A stretch of 64,000 nucleotides of DNA from Paraspadella gotoi (lineage: Eukaryota; Chaetognatha): positions 9,365,274 to 9,429,273 of the forward strand of contig CM119269.1 of the NCBI GenBank assembly GCA_051294375.1, given 5' to 3'. The notes beneath the pieces were generated by a model. It made no database searches. It was not told the DNA's origin and was given only the letters and a program-made list of their open reading frames with translations. Positions 29,540 to 41,558 of this stretch are shown here, piece after piece. How positions within the stretch are numbered: position 1 is the stretch's first letter; the number at the start of each line of letters is the position of its first letter. The position numbers were made by a program, and so were the translations under genes.

Positions 29540-30765
29540 GATATTGACAGAACCGTTCAATGTAAGCAGTCCCTGAGCTTCGGATCAGGCTGTAACACCG
29601 TGTTACAGGCGGGTTAAGCGCCCCGTCCCTCTTAACTGCGAGGCGACTATTGGAGACGGATTCGCGCGGACGCCGATGGGCTCGATGGAAACTACGAACA
29701 TTTATAAACTCATTTCAGTTATAAATAATCATTATTGATTGTCGTTATTTATCATTTATTGATCTGTTTCCTTTTAGTGAAAAGAGTATCGTGCTATATT
29801 AAATTAAATGATATGTGTCAGAATATAAGGTTCTTGGTCCACGTCTCCCCCATTCATATTTTGCGCCTCTGTATCTCTCTCAGATCCATACAGTAAGACT
29901 CTAGCATCTGTCGTCAGCGCCGTCCACTCGCAGCCCTGATTGGTGGGCGCCGTTGGAGATCTCGATGCGTTCCAGCTCCCCCTCGATGTGAGCCACCTTC
30001 GCCCGCTGGTGATCTACATAAAATCTCTTCCAACAGTGGTGCATCGTCCTATCCACTCCTTTGTGGAGTACCCACCGTCAACACTCAACAGTTCACACGC
30101 TTACTTTCTCTGAAGCGTGCTTCGTTACCCATATGCCTTTCGGGTCAACTCAGCAGTCCTGCTGTTTTGATAGCCTTGTGTTCAGCTAGACTGTGAAGTT
30201 ATTTGGTTCTTTTCATTTCAATATCATTTTCTCCGTGGATTTCGACCGAGCCTTGTCCTGGAGCGAGATTCTGCAGGCGCTTGAGACTTGGTTGGCCTTT
30301 TTGGAGTGTCCTTGCGCAGTCCAACGCTTCGACGTTGTAGAGACGGCAGGCCTCTGCGATTGACAGTAACACTTTGTCGCGTGGTATTATCTGGATAACT
30401 TGACTACAGGCTCAACAGACGTCCCTTCTTAAGAAGTCGGAAGAGGTTGGCTTGGCCAGCCATCTCTTCACGTGGCACGACTCCACCGCTCTATTTGCAA
30501 GTCCGCCTCTACATATAGCACGGTGCTTCCCGAATACCCCCATATTCCATACACTATTTTTCACTCCAAAGTTTCTGTGGAACATCCTTGCGAGTCGATT
30601 TCACCCACTTCACAAAGACAAGACAAGGGGTAGGCTCGACAAGCCCCTGGCGGATCAGGACAACGAGATTTTACACCGTCTAGAAGTTCCATGGACGATT
30701 GGTGTCTTTTAATTCGATTTCTCTTCGATGCAAGAAGCGCTGAACCTATATTCTGACACCGCTGT
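29540..30765 (-). mobile_element. degraded mobile element of unknown family
   Basis: A GC-richer block stands out from AT-rich flanks. On the minus strand it reads as damaged coding sequence, for example SIAEACRLYNVEALDCARTL with QPSLKRLQNLAPG (about 30370-30210) and KRFYVDHQRAKVAHIEGELE (about 30040-29970), separated by stops and frame changes. The peptide style is that of a retroelement ORF, but no reverse transcriptase, integrase or transposase motif was found. Confidence 0.4.
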
Positions 30766-30784
30766 CATTTAATGAACTGTTTTT

Positions 30785-30965
30785 TTTACTGTTTTTTTTT
30801 TTTTAAATCTCCTCCAACACGACCACCGGTCTAGAACCCCGGACCTTTGGGTTGGGAGGCGAATGACTTGCCTCCGGCACCAATGGCCGCTGATGAACGG
30901 TTGGTGGATTTTAGTCCACCATACTTGGTAAAGATTGTTGCTGCCGTCGCTTTTAAAAATTAAAG
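30785..30965 (-). mobile_element. second tRNA-derived SINE-like fragment
   Basis: On the minus strand TTCGCCTCCCAACCC and GGTCCGGGGTTCTAGACCGG resemble a tRNA anticodon and T arm with B box. The element ends in an A-rich tail (T-runs on the plus strand at 30780-30805). It is a different family from the SINE at 20.2 kb. Confidence 0.45.
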
Positions 30966-31505
30966 ACGTCACAGTAGAATGACCCAGGTTAAATCATTCT
31001 CAATGTCAACCACTCAACCTCCTATTATTTTACTCGTCAGGAATCGAACCCGTAAAATATTTCCCGCAAATCGCTTTTCGGCTTAAACCTAATGCCACAC
31101 GTTGTTGATTTTAATAAAAATTTCCCGGATAAAATTTCAAGCCGCGATTTTTTTTAAACGATCGATAACTTGAGGCAAATCCATTCTCTTTTGTTTTTTT
31201 GTCTTTTGTTTTTCATCTCTGGGTCCTTTTGTCATCGGTGCTCTTTTGTCTTCTAACCTTTGACTTCTTTTTTTTTTCAATAAAAAAGTGTTCGTTTAGA
31301 TTTCATTAAAAAAAAAAAAACCAATTCGATTTTTTTTCTCTCGCATGAAATTAAGTATAGCAACGTAAAATGAAATTTACATAACCTAAATAACTTCAAT
31401 AATACATAGGCCGTTTAGTATTTAATCACCTGCAATTTTCCCTACTAACCCGAATTTTAAAATAAAGACTTCACCGTCCTTTTCCGATAAGTTTGACCCA
31501 TAAAC

Positions 31506-31507
<2 letters not shown>

Positions 31508-31558
<51 letters not shown>
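31508..31558. repeat. (GA)n microsatellite
   Basis: A perfect GA tract lies in intergenic DNA. Confidence 0.95.
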
Positions 31559-31561
<3 letters not shown>

Positions 31562-31948
31562 GATGGGGGTAAAGGTGAACCTTTTACGTCTAAACAGATG
31601 TTTTTCCCGGAAGAGTTTTTCCTCACGAAGGTCACTTGTGATAATTGTAATACAGTTCACTTGTGATTTAATTTTGATAAAATTGAGATCATTAATTAGG
31701 AAAATTAAATAATAAGGATCTTTGTGTGACCCAAAGATGATCGATACATGAGGCGGCTTGTTCTCACGTGATTTCGGATCTTATTGAGCGTAACGACATA
31801 AAATGAACACGTGATTTCTAGTTTTGTGATCACGTGACTGCCTCATCCCAAGACTCGACGATAGACAATCGCTCGCGCGACCCCAATCCGTTTGACCTCG
31901 AATCACCGACGCCTTTAGGGGAGGAGACGTCAAACTTTATCATCTTTT

Positions 31949-31953
<5 letters not shown>

Positions 31954-32041
<88 letters not shown>
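31954..32041. repeat. (TC)n microsatellite followed by GAATCxCCTTT repeats
   Basis: A near-perfect TC tract of ~88 bp is followed at 32100-32350 by an irregular series of GAATCGCCTTTxAATC units (about 12 bp), a minisatellite-like decay product. Confidence 0.8.
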
Positions 32042-32042
<1 letters not shown>

Positions 32043-32865
32043 ATTTTACGCTTTTTCCAATTTACGACGAAGTTCAATCGAATTCGTAGATATTCGCAAC
32101 CGAGATTCGAATCGCCTTTGAATCGCTTATGAATCTGCTTAGAATCGCCTTTAAATCGACTTTACATCGTCTTCAATTCACCTTCGAATTTCACTTGCCT
32201 TGTTCTTAAATCGCTTTTGAATCGGCTTTAAATAACCTTTGAAACACCTTTAATTAGTTTATGAATCACCTTTGAAACCCATTTGAATCAAATTTGTATA
32301 GTTTATGAATCACCTTTGAATCCCCTTTGAATCGCTTTTAAATCTGAACTTGAATCGACCAAAATATCCTTAAATCTACATAGAAACGCGAATATATTTC
32401 GCAATTTATGTACTTCCAAAGTAATACTGCTAAGTTTCTTTAGAATATTTCTACAAATACTAAACTTATTTACGATTTCGTTTTCATTCATTCGTTATTT
32501 ACGTCGCTTAAGATTTAGAAATCCTTGCTCCATGTTAAAGCCAGTTCATCCGACGGCCGACGCCTCGAACGCGCGACCCTCGCAGCCATACTTTAGAAAA
32601 TATATAACCCAAAGATATTTAACCCAAATTTATTATAAAACTTATAACCAGATCCTTAACCCTTATTCCTTAACATAATCCATTGTGCTTAATTCTTAAC
32701 CCTAAACCCTAATCCTTGAAGAATAACCTTAATCCTTAACTCTATTTATTTATTCACTAACCTCATCTTAAACCATAACGAAATCTTTAATCCTAACCTC
32801 TAACCTTATAATTAAACCTAAAAATTGATTTAATTCCGAATTTAAGTTAAAACTGGGGGGCTTTG

Positions 32866-32990
32866 CGAAAGTGAGGCCGATCTTCTTGGTGTCCCCGTCG
32901 GCCCAATGGAGCCCGCCCTCCCGGTTGGCGATGGCGAGGCCATTCATCCAGGCTCGCTCGATGCGGGGGACGTGGCCGTTAAATCATGCC
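32866..32990 (-). pseudogene. isolated exon-like fragment resembling an LDL-receptor class B repeat
   Basis: The minus strand from about 32985 reads HVPRIERAWMNGLAIANREG then GLHWADGDTKKIGL, which resembles the YWTD beta-propeller repeat (IExAxLDG, GLAxD, LYWxD, KI). GC content is sharply higher than in the flanks. A convincing splice acceptor upstream is missing and an in-frame TGA precedes it, so this is either part of a gene whose other exons I could not find or a relic. Confidence 0.33.
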
Positions 32991-33299
32991 GTCTATAAAC
33001 AATTTTAAGTAATCTATATTAGGGTACGTCATACAAAGTTAATATTGGAAAGAGAAGCCGGGTACTCTGGTAGAGAAAGCAAACGATGAGAGTCTTGATT
33101 AAAAGCTTTCAAGGTCCTGCTCTATTGATGGAGGCCTTAACCCACCGTATCCTGTCCAAAGTTGGGGGCAAGATCGCTTATTTATTAAATAAATGGAAAT
33201 TTTTTATATTGGCTGTACCTACTAATTTCATACCAATTTATTTTTATTCTGAATATAAATTTATATGAAATTTGTAAAACTATAATGAAAATTATTCAT

Positions 33300-35700
33300 T
33301 CATTCAATAAACAAGCAAAGTTTCCCTTAACTTTGACCGGCATGAGTTATATTATATTATGGAATAAAAAAAAATTTTGATCGCTGATTTTTGTTACATT
33401 TTAAAAACTTTTATTCTGCAAAAAGAAATAATAAAATAACTCGAATTATCTTGTACATGTTATTATTGTTTAATTAATAAATTATAAGTTACCACAATGG
33501 CTCTCATATACAGTAACATTTCTATCTCTTGATAACAAATAACAAAACTATAATAAAAAATCAGTTATAAAAATAGCTAAATATTAATATTTTTTTTTGC
33601 TAATTTGTATTTTCGAGAATTCAATTTTCAGTCAGAAGGAATTTGTTAACTTGGAAATTAATTATGTCTTAAAATAAAACTTTAAACCGATCTCTCACAT
33701 GTAATTTTTTTATTTTATTTTGATTTTACCTTCATAAACCCCTTTAAAATTTTATTTTTTCTTAACTTTTTAATATATTTTTTGAAATTTAAAATATTTT
33801 TGATGTGAATCTACATTCTTTTAATATATAATCATTCATGATTTGATAGTAAAACAAAAGTTTTCTCCAATAAAATTAAATGATATTAATGATATTTCCA
33901 ATTTTGACGATTTTGGCATATATACCCAATGAGCTTCAACCAAAAATGGGCAGGTCAAGAAAATAAAGAAAGAACCCAAGTTTTTTTTCTGGTTCAAAGA
34001 GAAAAAAAACCATAAGAACCCGAGTACAGTGAACATATTCCAAAATTGTCTAGGTATGACCTACCCTAATCTGTATTTTTCGATTCGAAAAGGTGACGAA
34101 TTGATTTCGTAACTCGGTGTCTATAACCCCTGGAGACCTAGAAAGCAATCAACCTCACCCGAATTCTTTCGATGAATATTTTCTCCCCCGTTGTTTCAAA
34201 AAAAAAAACCCATCAATTACCAAAATTCCTAAGGCGACGTAATAGGCCAATGAAATTCATTATTTTGAATTTTCACTATTTTGTTTGGATTTCCAAGTCT
34301 ACAGAAACAGTTTGGTTAACTTCGTGCGATATTACTTAGTGTGTTTTGAATAAATTAGTTTTAATTTAACGTAGCATTGCTTACTTGCAACAGTAAGCAA
34401 GATGTCGTCGGAAATGACAATTTTTGAATTATATATGAAATGCTTTAAAAATTGTGCAAACAATTAGGGTAGGTTGATGTCAAAATAGCGAAAAAAATTA
34501 GAATTAAAATTCAGCATACATAATAGAAAATAAGGACTTAAAATTAATTTACCAAAATATATTTATAGTTTTAAGTGTTAAGGAAAATCAAAAGTTAAAA
34601 AAATTATAGATTTTCATTGTGTCAAAATTGTAATAAGCTATATTTTTAAGCTAAAATGTATTTGTTCTTTCCTCGAGGGCGGCGCCATTAGCCAAGCTTA
34701 GTCGTTACCCGCCTCGAACCGATAGGAGAACTCTTCCTCCTCCTCCACTCGTTTGAGCCCACCCGAGGGTTTCCCTCCCCCCCCCCCCCCCCCCCCGAGT
34801 CATTCTGAGCCTCTTACCTAGTCGCGCTACGGATCTCCTGGACCCATCGTTGACGAGCTCTCGGGATTACTCCGCGCTTTAATTCACTCTCCAACATTAC
34901 ACCTTTTGCTTTATATTTCTTATTTTCACTTGCGTACCTTACTGATCAGGCAGCCGGTTCGTACTTCGAGCTCGATCTCCAGGTCAACCAGCTTTCTTTT
35001 CGTTTTGTTTTTAGATAATTAACACACGTTTTGTTTTACTTATACTTTCCTGTTTATGCCCTACGACATCATCGTTATTAATGTAAAAATAAACGTCCTT
35101 TGTTAATTAAGCTAAAAATTGAAAATTATAAAATAAATTTTATTTTTGATCCTATTTTGATCGGAAAAAAAATTGATATTACTTTTTTTTACTTTTTTTT
35201 TAAAAAATAGGAATTCAAAATTTTAATTTTTTAATTTATTTATTTAGCTTTATATATTCTTATAATTAATTATTGTCTTTGAATAATTCTGTATTGACGC
35301 TCGTGACCATAGAAAATGGGCTCGACGTGCGACTGCCGTGGATTCGATATCGGCGTAATAATTTTACCTAACTTACCCTTACCCTTAACCTTAATTTACC
35401 CTTACCCTTAATTTACCCCTACCCCCAACTTGCCCTTAATTTACCCTTAACCCTAACTTACCCTTATCCCTAACTTAATTTATAATATCTGAATTCCTTT
35501 AATTTTTCCCTTCTGAGAAATTATTCTCCGTTCTGTATTGTTTTTCTTACATTCATTCATAAAGACCTTGCTCTTCGTTTTCCCATATACCTCTGGAGCG
35601 TATCAATCTCCAGGATTACCTTTAAACTAAATTCAGTAATTTTATTGGCAAAAATTGTCATTTCGACAAGAAATAAAACATTATAGAAAAAAATCATCAT
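33300..35700. other. AT-rich intergenic sequence
   Basis: Apart from the GC-richer patch with the C-run and CTTACCCTTAxCC-type degenerate tracts at 35375-35475, no gene or repeat family was recognised. Confidence 0.45.
34779..34796. repeat. poly(C) run
   Basis: A C homopolymer of about 18 lies in a GC-richer patch (34680-34890) of unknown nature with GAG/CTC-rich sequence. Confidence 0.9.
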
Positions 35701-35730
35701 CTTCCTTAAAATCTTTCGAATTTATTACAG

Positions 35731-35865
35731 AAGCAGGAAAAAACCAGTTTGATATCTTTCCTCGTGGAAGATGCCACGACGATCGACTGGCCAGTGGATT
35801 CGGCCGAAGATTTTTTTGCTTTTTTGGCATCTTCCACATTCTCTTATTTTTATAACGCCACATAA
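35731..35865 (+). CDS. candidate 3' terminal coding exon, function unknown
   Basis: After a good acceptor (TTTATTACAG) an open frame of 44 codons ends at TAA 35863-35865, with an AATAAA at 35881. The peptide (QEKTSLISFLVEDATTIDWP, then DSAEDFFAFLASS) has balanced composition and DWPVDSAEDF-type acidic/aromatic content. No upstream exon of the same gene was identified, so this could be the end of an unrecognised gene or chance. Confidence 0.3.
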   Translation, partial: KQEKTSLISFLVEDATTIDWPVDSAEDFFAFLASSTFSYFYNAT

Positions 35866-36358
35866 CCAAGTACAACCAAAAATAAATAGTTGTAGTCGCA
35901 CGTTGGACTATAATACTTTTTCTCGGTCAAGGTTGGCCATCGTCGAGATTTATTATAAAGCAGTTCGGCAAGTTTTTATAATCCAGAGCTTAAACCACGG
36001 ACCCCCCCAAAAAAAATCTTCCGAATTTACTTATGAAAAGAGAAGCTGGTTTTGGCAACGGGAAGATCAAATTTATGAAAATTTGCAAATTACTTGTTTC
36101 ACTATTTTCTATTTTTATATTTTATGAAGGATTTAGTATTTAATCTTATTATTTAATCAAACATATATTGCTTTCTTTCTTAAAAATGTTTTATTTATCT
36201 AATAATTCAATTTGGGAAGGGGAAGTCAGTGTTGTCTTCTGGAAATAGAGGGAGCATCTATACAACACAAGGTTAGATGACTATCTGTCCTAGTTTTCTA
36301 ATAGATATCACACATCATTTCTGTTAGAAAGTCATTAATGAAAAATCATAATATCTAA

Positions 36359-36390
36359 GTTATATATATATATATATATTATATATTATA
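36359..36390. repeat. (TA)n microsatellite
   Basis: A short TA-repeat tract lies about 235 bp upstream of the gamma-glutamyl hydrolase start codon. Confidence 0.85.
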
Positions 36391-36624
36391 TTTAGTTTCG
36401 GATGAAGACGATTTTTCCTTCTAAATTTTGTTCATTAAAATAATTGGAACGTTTTCTTGCGATGACAATTTAAAAATTAATAATATTTTATTAACGCGTA
36501 AAGATTAGATTGCTTGGAATCGTACATTTTCATGCTAACTGCGTGTCTCACTTATTATCGCCCCACCTTATTGGGGACGTCTAACTTCATAAACTGTCTT
36601 CAAAAATTCTGTAGAACGGTGAAG

Positions 36625-39585
36625 ATGACCAGACTGTTCAACGTGGAGACTTTCGTCATCCTCGCGATTTGGGTCAACGTCGTCGTCGCGGTCGTCGTTC
36701 TCGACGACCTCCAACTTCAGCACTTGACGATAAACAACCGCACAAATCCGCGCCCGATTATCGGCGTCCTTGCGCAGGAGTCCTTCGGCAACAGGACTAA
36801 GTTTGGTCAGTCCTACATCGCCGCCTCTTACGTAAAATTCCTGGAGGGGTCTGGAGCGAGGGTCGCCCCGGTCAAGATCAACCAAACGAAGGAGTACTAC
36901 GAGGTATGTCAGCTGTTCACTATCATTTTCTATTAAACTGTTATCCTCTCGTTTATCCAGTTCATGTTCAGAAGCCTTAACGGAATTGTACTTCCTGGCG
37001 GCGCCCAAAATCAACTGTACTCTGGATACGCCAATGCCGCCCGGTTTTTCATCGTGGAATCGGTGAAAGCATATTTGAAAGGTATTTATTATCATTTCCC
37101 GCCGTTTTTTTTATCTGTCCGGTTTTAGAAACTAGTCTTGATTTCTGGCCAAGTTTTCGGTAAAATTTTCGGTAAATTGATGGACTGCGCCCGGCCGAAA
37201 CTTTTCTGATAGTCGCGAAGTGATACTACAAGCATAATAAAATTATAATAAAAGATTATTTTCTTAAATATTTTATTACATTAAACTATGCTCAACTGTT
37301 ACCCCGTTTAGGCATAAAAGTAAAATTTTACCCCTTTTTGGCATAATTCTAATATGCGTTTACTGTTTAGGGTTAAGGGTAGTTTAAATATGTTAAGGGT
37401 TTTTATATTTTTCAAAAAGAAGGCAAAATCTCAGTCGGCGAAAGTAAAATTATTACCGCTAACCATATTTTTAAACCCACAACATCAGGCGACCACTTCC
37501 CAGTCTGGGGAGAATGTCTCGGCTATGAGGAACTGTTCAGCCTCGTTATCGACCAGAACATCGTCAGTCCCTGCGAAAACACGCACAACGTTTCGCGCAA
37601 TATCTCGTTCGGAGACGAATTTCGACGAAGCAGGATGTTCGAAAAAGTAAGTTTAATCGCTTGAATACGGTTTCAATTTGATTCATGCCAAGTATCGTTG
37701 ACGATTAGTCAAATGACGAGGGTAATTAATGAGTGAAGGCAAGTTTGGTTCGAAGTTAGTTTTATTAACGACAAAGGTAATGACGAAATGATGAACAAAG
37801 GTTACAATTATTTAATTATTCAATAATTAAATGAAGATTTGTTTCTTGAGTTTGGATGTTGAGGAGAATGCCACGAGATCCCTCGGCAATCCCCGGCCGT
37901 CGATCCCATAGTCTCTCTGTCGGTCATTGGTCAGTCTAAGGTTGATGTCAGTTCTGTGTTTCGTCGGCTTTCGTGAGGGATACGAGCAATCGCAACACTC
38001 GACCAATAAAGTCCGTTGATAGGTCCCTTTCGGGGTCACTTTACTATTTGACGACCGCAACTCACCTTAGGTCGGTCGGTCGGAGCTTTGTTAATTCATT
38101 TAATTTTGTTTTCCTTCTAGCGTCGAGTCTCAGTTTGTGCAATAATATATATTTTTTTTTTCGGTAATAAAAAAATTTTAATTTTATAATAAATAATAAT
38201 TGTTTTAAATTTATTTTATTTGCTATTTTTATGTTTGAGGTAAAAAATAGTTTGTTTACATACAAGAGGTTTTATTATTATTCTTGATAAACTATTAAGA
38301 AACATAAATTTCGGACATGTTTCGGCTTCAATGTAATCCCTTCAACAGCGTAAAAATGAATTGATTTGTGAAACAAATATTTTTACAAACTCTTTCTCTC
38401 TCTTCAAACTTCAAAGTTTGTAAAAATATTTGTTTCACAAATAAATTCGTTTTTACGCTGATGGTTTACATTAAAAACGAAATTTGTCTGAAATTTATAT
38501 TTCTTATTAAAACTCGTACGTAAACCAACAATTCATTTTCTAACAACAAAACACGAAATAAAAGAAAAAAAAAACCGACCGCAAAAGCCCGGTCTAGTTG
38601 GCTAGTCGGCGAATGTAAAAATAAGCCCCATTTCGTTTATGGTATTTAACCCTGGAGTTAGATATTCTTTCAGGAATTTTTTTGGAAACATTCTTCTTAA
38701 TTCTGATGCGACAGGCGCCCGAGGATCTCATCGAAATCATGCGGACCAAAGAAGTCGCGGCGCACTTTCACCACAAATGCGTCTACGAATCAACCTTCAA
38801 CCAATTTCAAAGACTCAGGAATGTTTACCGCGTCCTCTCCACCGACGTTGACGGAAACGGCACAAGGTTCTCGTAATTCTAGCTTTGTTTAATGTTTATT
38901 TCTAATTCTAAACAAATTTTAACTTAACAACCAAGATCCGGTATTCTTTCTCAGATACATAGCCGCTGTAGAAGGAAGATTCGCTCCGATCTACGGACTA
39001 CAATGGCATCCGGAAAAGAACCTCTACGAATGGCATCCGGAGTCTGTTGGAAGCAAGCACACCGAAGATGCATACCGGGTGATTGAAAGAAAAGACCGAT
39101 TTCTGGAGTGGTCACTTTAGAAGTAATCGTGAAAAATCTTTTGTGTCAATTCGGAAAACTAGGATATTGTACTCTAACCTTGAGTTGGGTAGATGCGTCC
39201 TCTATTTTCAGAAGGCAACACTGACCTCCCCCTCCCAAAAATGAAGTATAAGATATAATGATAAGTTAAAATAATATAGATTAAATATTAAAGCTTTCAA
39301 CATTATTATTATAATATATAAAAATAAAAAGTAGTTAAGCAAGTAATTTTACAAAAATAATCTAAAATAAATTAAACAAGTAATTGTGGCTCATTGCCTC
39401 TCGTTTCCAAGGTAACACGATACTTTGGCGACTTCTTGGTTTCCGAGGCGCGTCGCAGCAATCATAACTTTAAAGATTACGAGGAGGAGATGGATTACCT
39501 CATCTTCAACTATCCACCGGTTTATACGGGCAAGCTGCTGGTAGGAAAGGGCCACTTCGACTTGTGCTATTTTATCGAAATCTGA
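36625..39585 (+). CDS. GGH: gamma-glutamyl hydrolase (folate polyglutamate hydrolase), six exons
   Basis: Exons: 36625-36903, 36961-37081, 37489-37646, 38715-38872, 38955-39078, 39412-39585; phases join exactly and give 337 residues, close to the family's ~320. It should cleave the gamma-linked poly-Glu tails of folates in the lysosome or outside the cell. Visible evidence: an N-terminal hydrophobic leader (residues 8-25), [10 protein letters not shown] near 45-54, [30 protein letters not shown], the nucleophile motif [13 protein letters not shown] with Cys143, and QWHPEKN with the catalytic His257. The C-terminal exon encodes [13 protein letters not shown] and NYPPVYTG, the typical family end. 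The exon 4 start at 38715 (ATGCGACAG acceptor) is chosen because it keeps phase 0 after the exon 3 end. Intron 3 (37647-38714) contains a small hammerhead-like inverted element. Confidence 0.92.
38305..38505. mobile_element. mini-element of two inverted hammerhead-like arms (Penelope pLTR relic)
   Basis: AGTTTGTAAAAATATTTGTTT and its mirror form a ~90-bp-armed inverted repeat. The left arm reads, on the minus strand, CTGTTGA...GAAACATGTCC (38348 to 38313). The right arm reads on the plus strand CTGATGG...CGAAATTTGTC (38458-38488). Both resemble the ribozyme-like motif in the Penelope-like element at 50.8-54.3 kb, more decayed. There is no coding sequence between the arms. Confidence 0.55.
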
Positions 39586-41558
39586 TGGAACCTCACACTT
39601 GGGCGACTCGTTGAGCTTAGATGAAATCACTGCATCTAAAAACAACTTCCAGACGAAAATATTATTGATTTTTCCTTGTAGATTTTTAGTTTTTAGTTTG
39701 TCTTTTAAATTTAATTGTTATCTTTCATTAGAAGTAGTAACAGAGGACGTTTCATGTGAGCCTTATAATATTTTGCTTTTTTTTAGCTTGCATTAGGAGT
39801 AAATCTATCTTGCATTGGTATTTTTTAACTTTCATCGAAATGATGTATGTATTTTCAGGGTTTTTTTTAGCTTTCATTTTCTTTTGTTAGCTAGTATTTT
39901 GAAATAAATTGGAATATATATTTTAACTTGCATATTGTTAATCTTCCATTTTTAAGCAGACTGTGGGATAACTTTATTTTTGATTTTTTTTTTTCTTGCA
40001 TTTCTGAGGCAAAAGAAAAGAGATAAAGAATGACTAACTTTTATTTTGTTTAGAATTAAAATTTATATCTCTTTTTATAAAAGTACATAATGGTATGTAG
40101 CTGAAAATATAAATGTGGCTTTCCATCATCAAATGGGCTACTGGGATAATTTAAAAATTAATTTTTTTTCAAATATGTTTTTGGTACAACTATGGATCAA
40201 CTATTCAAATGATCTGAAATTTTCACTACGCCTTACTAATAAAAGAAGAATCAGTGGCTTCAGAAAGTTTGTGGACAGAGAGAAAAAGAGATATCGCTCT
40301 CTCTTCTTCTACCCCGGTCAACATCAGACAGAATTTGGATAGCGAGTTCAGATTCTGATTCGGCTCGCGTAGAGGTAACTTCCCACGGCCTACAATCAAC
40401 CATTTAGAGGTTTTACTGGATTTATTTTTTGACGAGATTTGTTAGTAAGTGTAAGTGTCCGCTTTATTCGGTTGCGATATTTAGCTGAGCCTGATCATTT
40501 TCCTATTCCTGGAACAACTAATATTGTTGGCTTTTCAACAAGCCCTACAATCACTACAATCGAAAATCACAAAAAAGTATTAACTCCAAAAGCAAACATT
40601 GTAATTAATCAAACGACCACTGAAATAAAAAAAATTAAACAATTTCCTGAATTAATGATTTTAAAAAGATCAATATAGCAGAGTATTTATTTCACTTTTT
40701 AAGCTAAAATTTCCAGGTCATTATAATTACATGTAATCACATTTAACGAAGACCCTTTTCCAACCCCACGACATTTTTCCCTTCCTTACCCATTAACCGT
40801 TAACCCTCACCCCAACCTTCACTCCTTTTTACGTCATGAGCCCGCAACAGAGGTATCCGTCCTTGGCCTTTCTTCGTGCCGCCGCGTTACGATCCACTGG
40901 GGGCAGAGGGGAACCGCGATGCGCGGCCGGTAGAGGGGAGTGGCGTCTATCCGGCAGAGGGGAGTGGCGGCGGCCGGGTGGGGGGATAGGTGGTGGCATC
41001 GAAACGAGGCTGTCCGCGTCGCGACCTTGATCGGCGCGATACCTGGTGGGAAAGAGGAAAAGATGGAAAATTAATTTAATAATTTAATGAAAATAAAATT
41101 CAATGAAAAAAATAGATATTTTAATGAATGTATTGATAAATATATAAACGAATAAAAACTAAATAAATGAACAAGTTGTAGAAGACGAAAATACGAGAAA
41201 ATAAAGGTAGGGAAAAAGGTGAAGAATTGTGACGATGTTAGAGAAGTAGAAAAGAATTGATTGATCCACAATTATCATCGCCCGGACCAACTTTACCTTA
41301 CGGTCTCCTCGGCCCTTTTTCCCTGGTCCGGTCATGATCCCATAACAGAAGTATCGTCCTTGGCCAAAGCCAAAGCTAGGGCAAAGTGACGTGTGGATTG
41401 ACCGGCTCGGAAGGGTTAAGAAAGAGAGACCGGTGGTAAGGCGTGTCAAAGTCAATAAATAATTACAGATCGATTATGTGACAAATGAATGACTAAAGAA
41501 AAAAATATCAATACGTATATAGAAATAAAAAAATTACTGTCTAATTAAAAGTAAGTAA
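39586..41558. other. intergenic region with a weak ORF and short duplicated GC patches
   Basis: Two GC-richer patches (40830-41035 and 41280-41450) each contain a sequence of the form ACAGAxGTATCxGTCCTTGGCC next to a GTCATGA motif, 474 bp apart, so they derive from a shared source. The rest is AT-rich. Confidence 0.4.
40439..40678 (+). CDS. weak candidate coding segment, unknown function
   Basis: An open frame of about 79 codons ending TAG at 40676-40678 has ordinary amino-acid composition (AEPDHFPIPGTTNIVGFSTS, then KKVLTPKANIVINQTT). There is no good start codon. A possible acceptor is TATTTAG at about 40484, which would make it a terminal exon. No homologous family was recognised and it may be chance. 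Confidence 0.2.
   Translation: MLVSVSVRFIRLRYLAEPDHFPIPGTTNIVGFSTSPTITTIENHKKVLTPKANIVINQTTTEIKKIKQFPELMILKRSI

Noticed and set aside
38955-39120. Gamma-glutamyl hydrolase stop at 39118-39120
   Set aside because: The frame runs to this stop only if the donor at 39079 is ignored; splicing to 39412 restores the typical family C-terminus.
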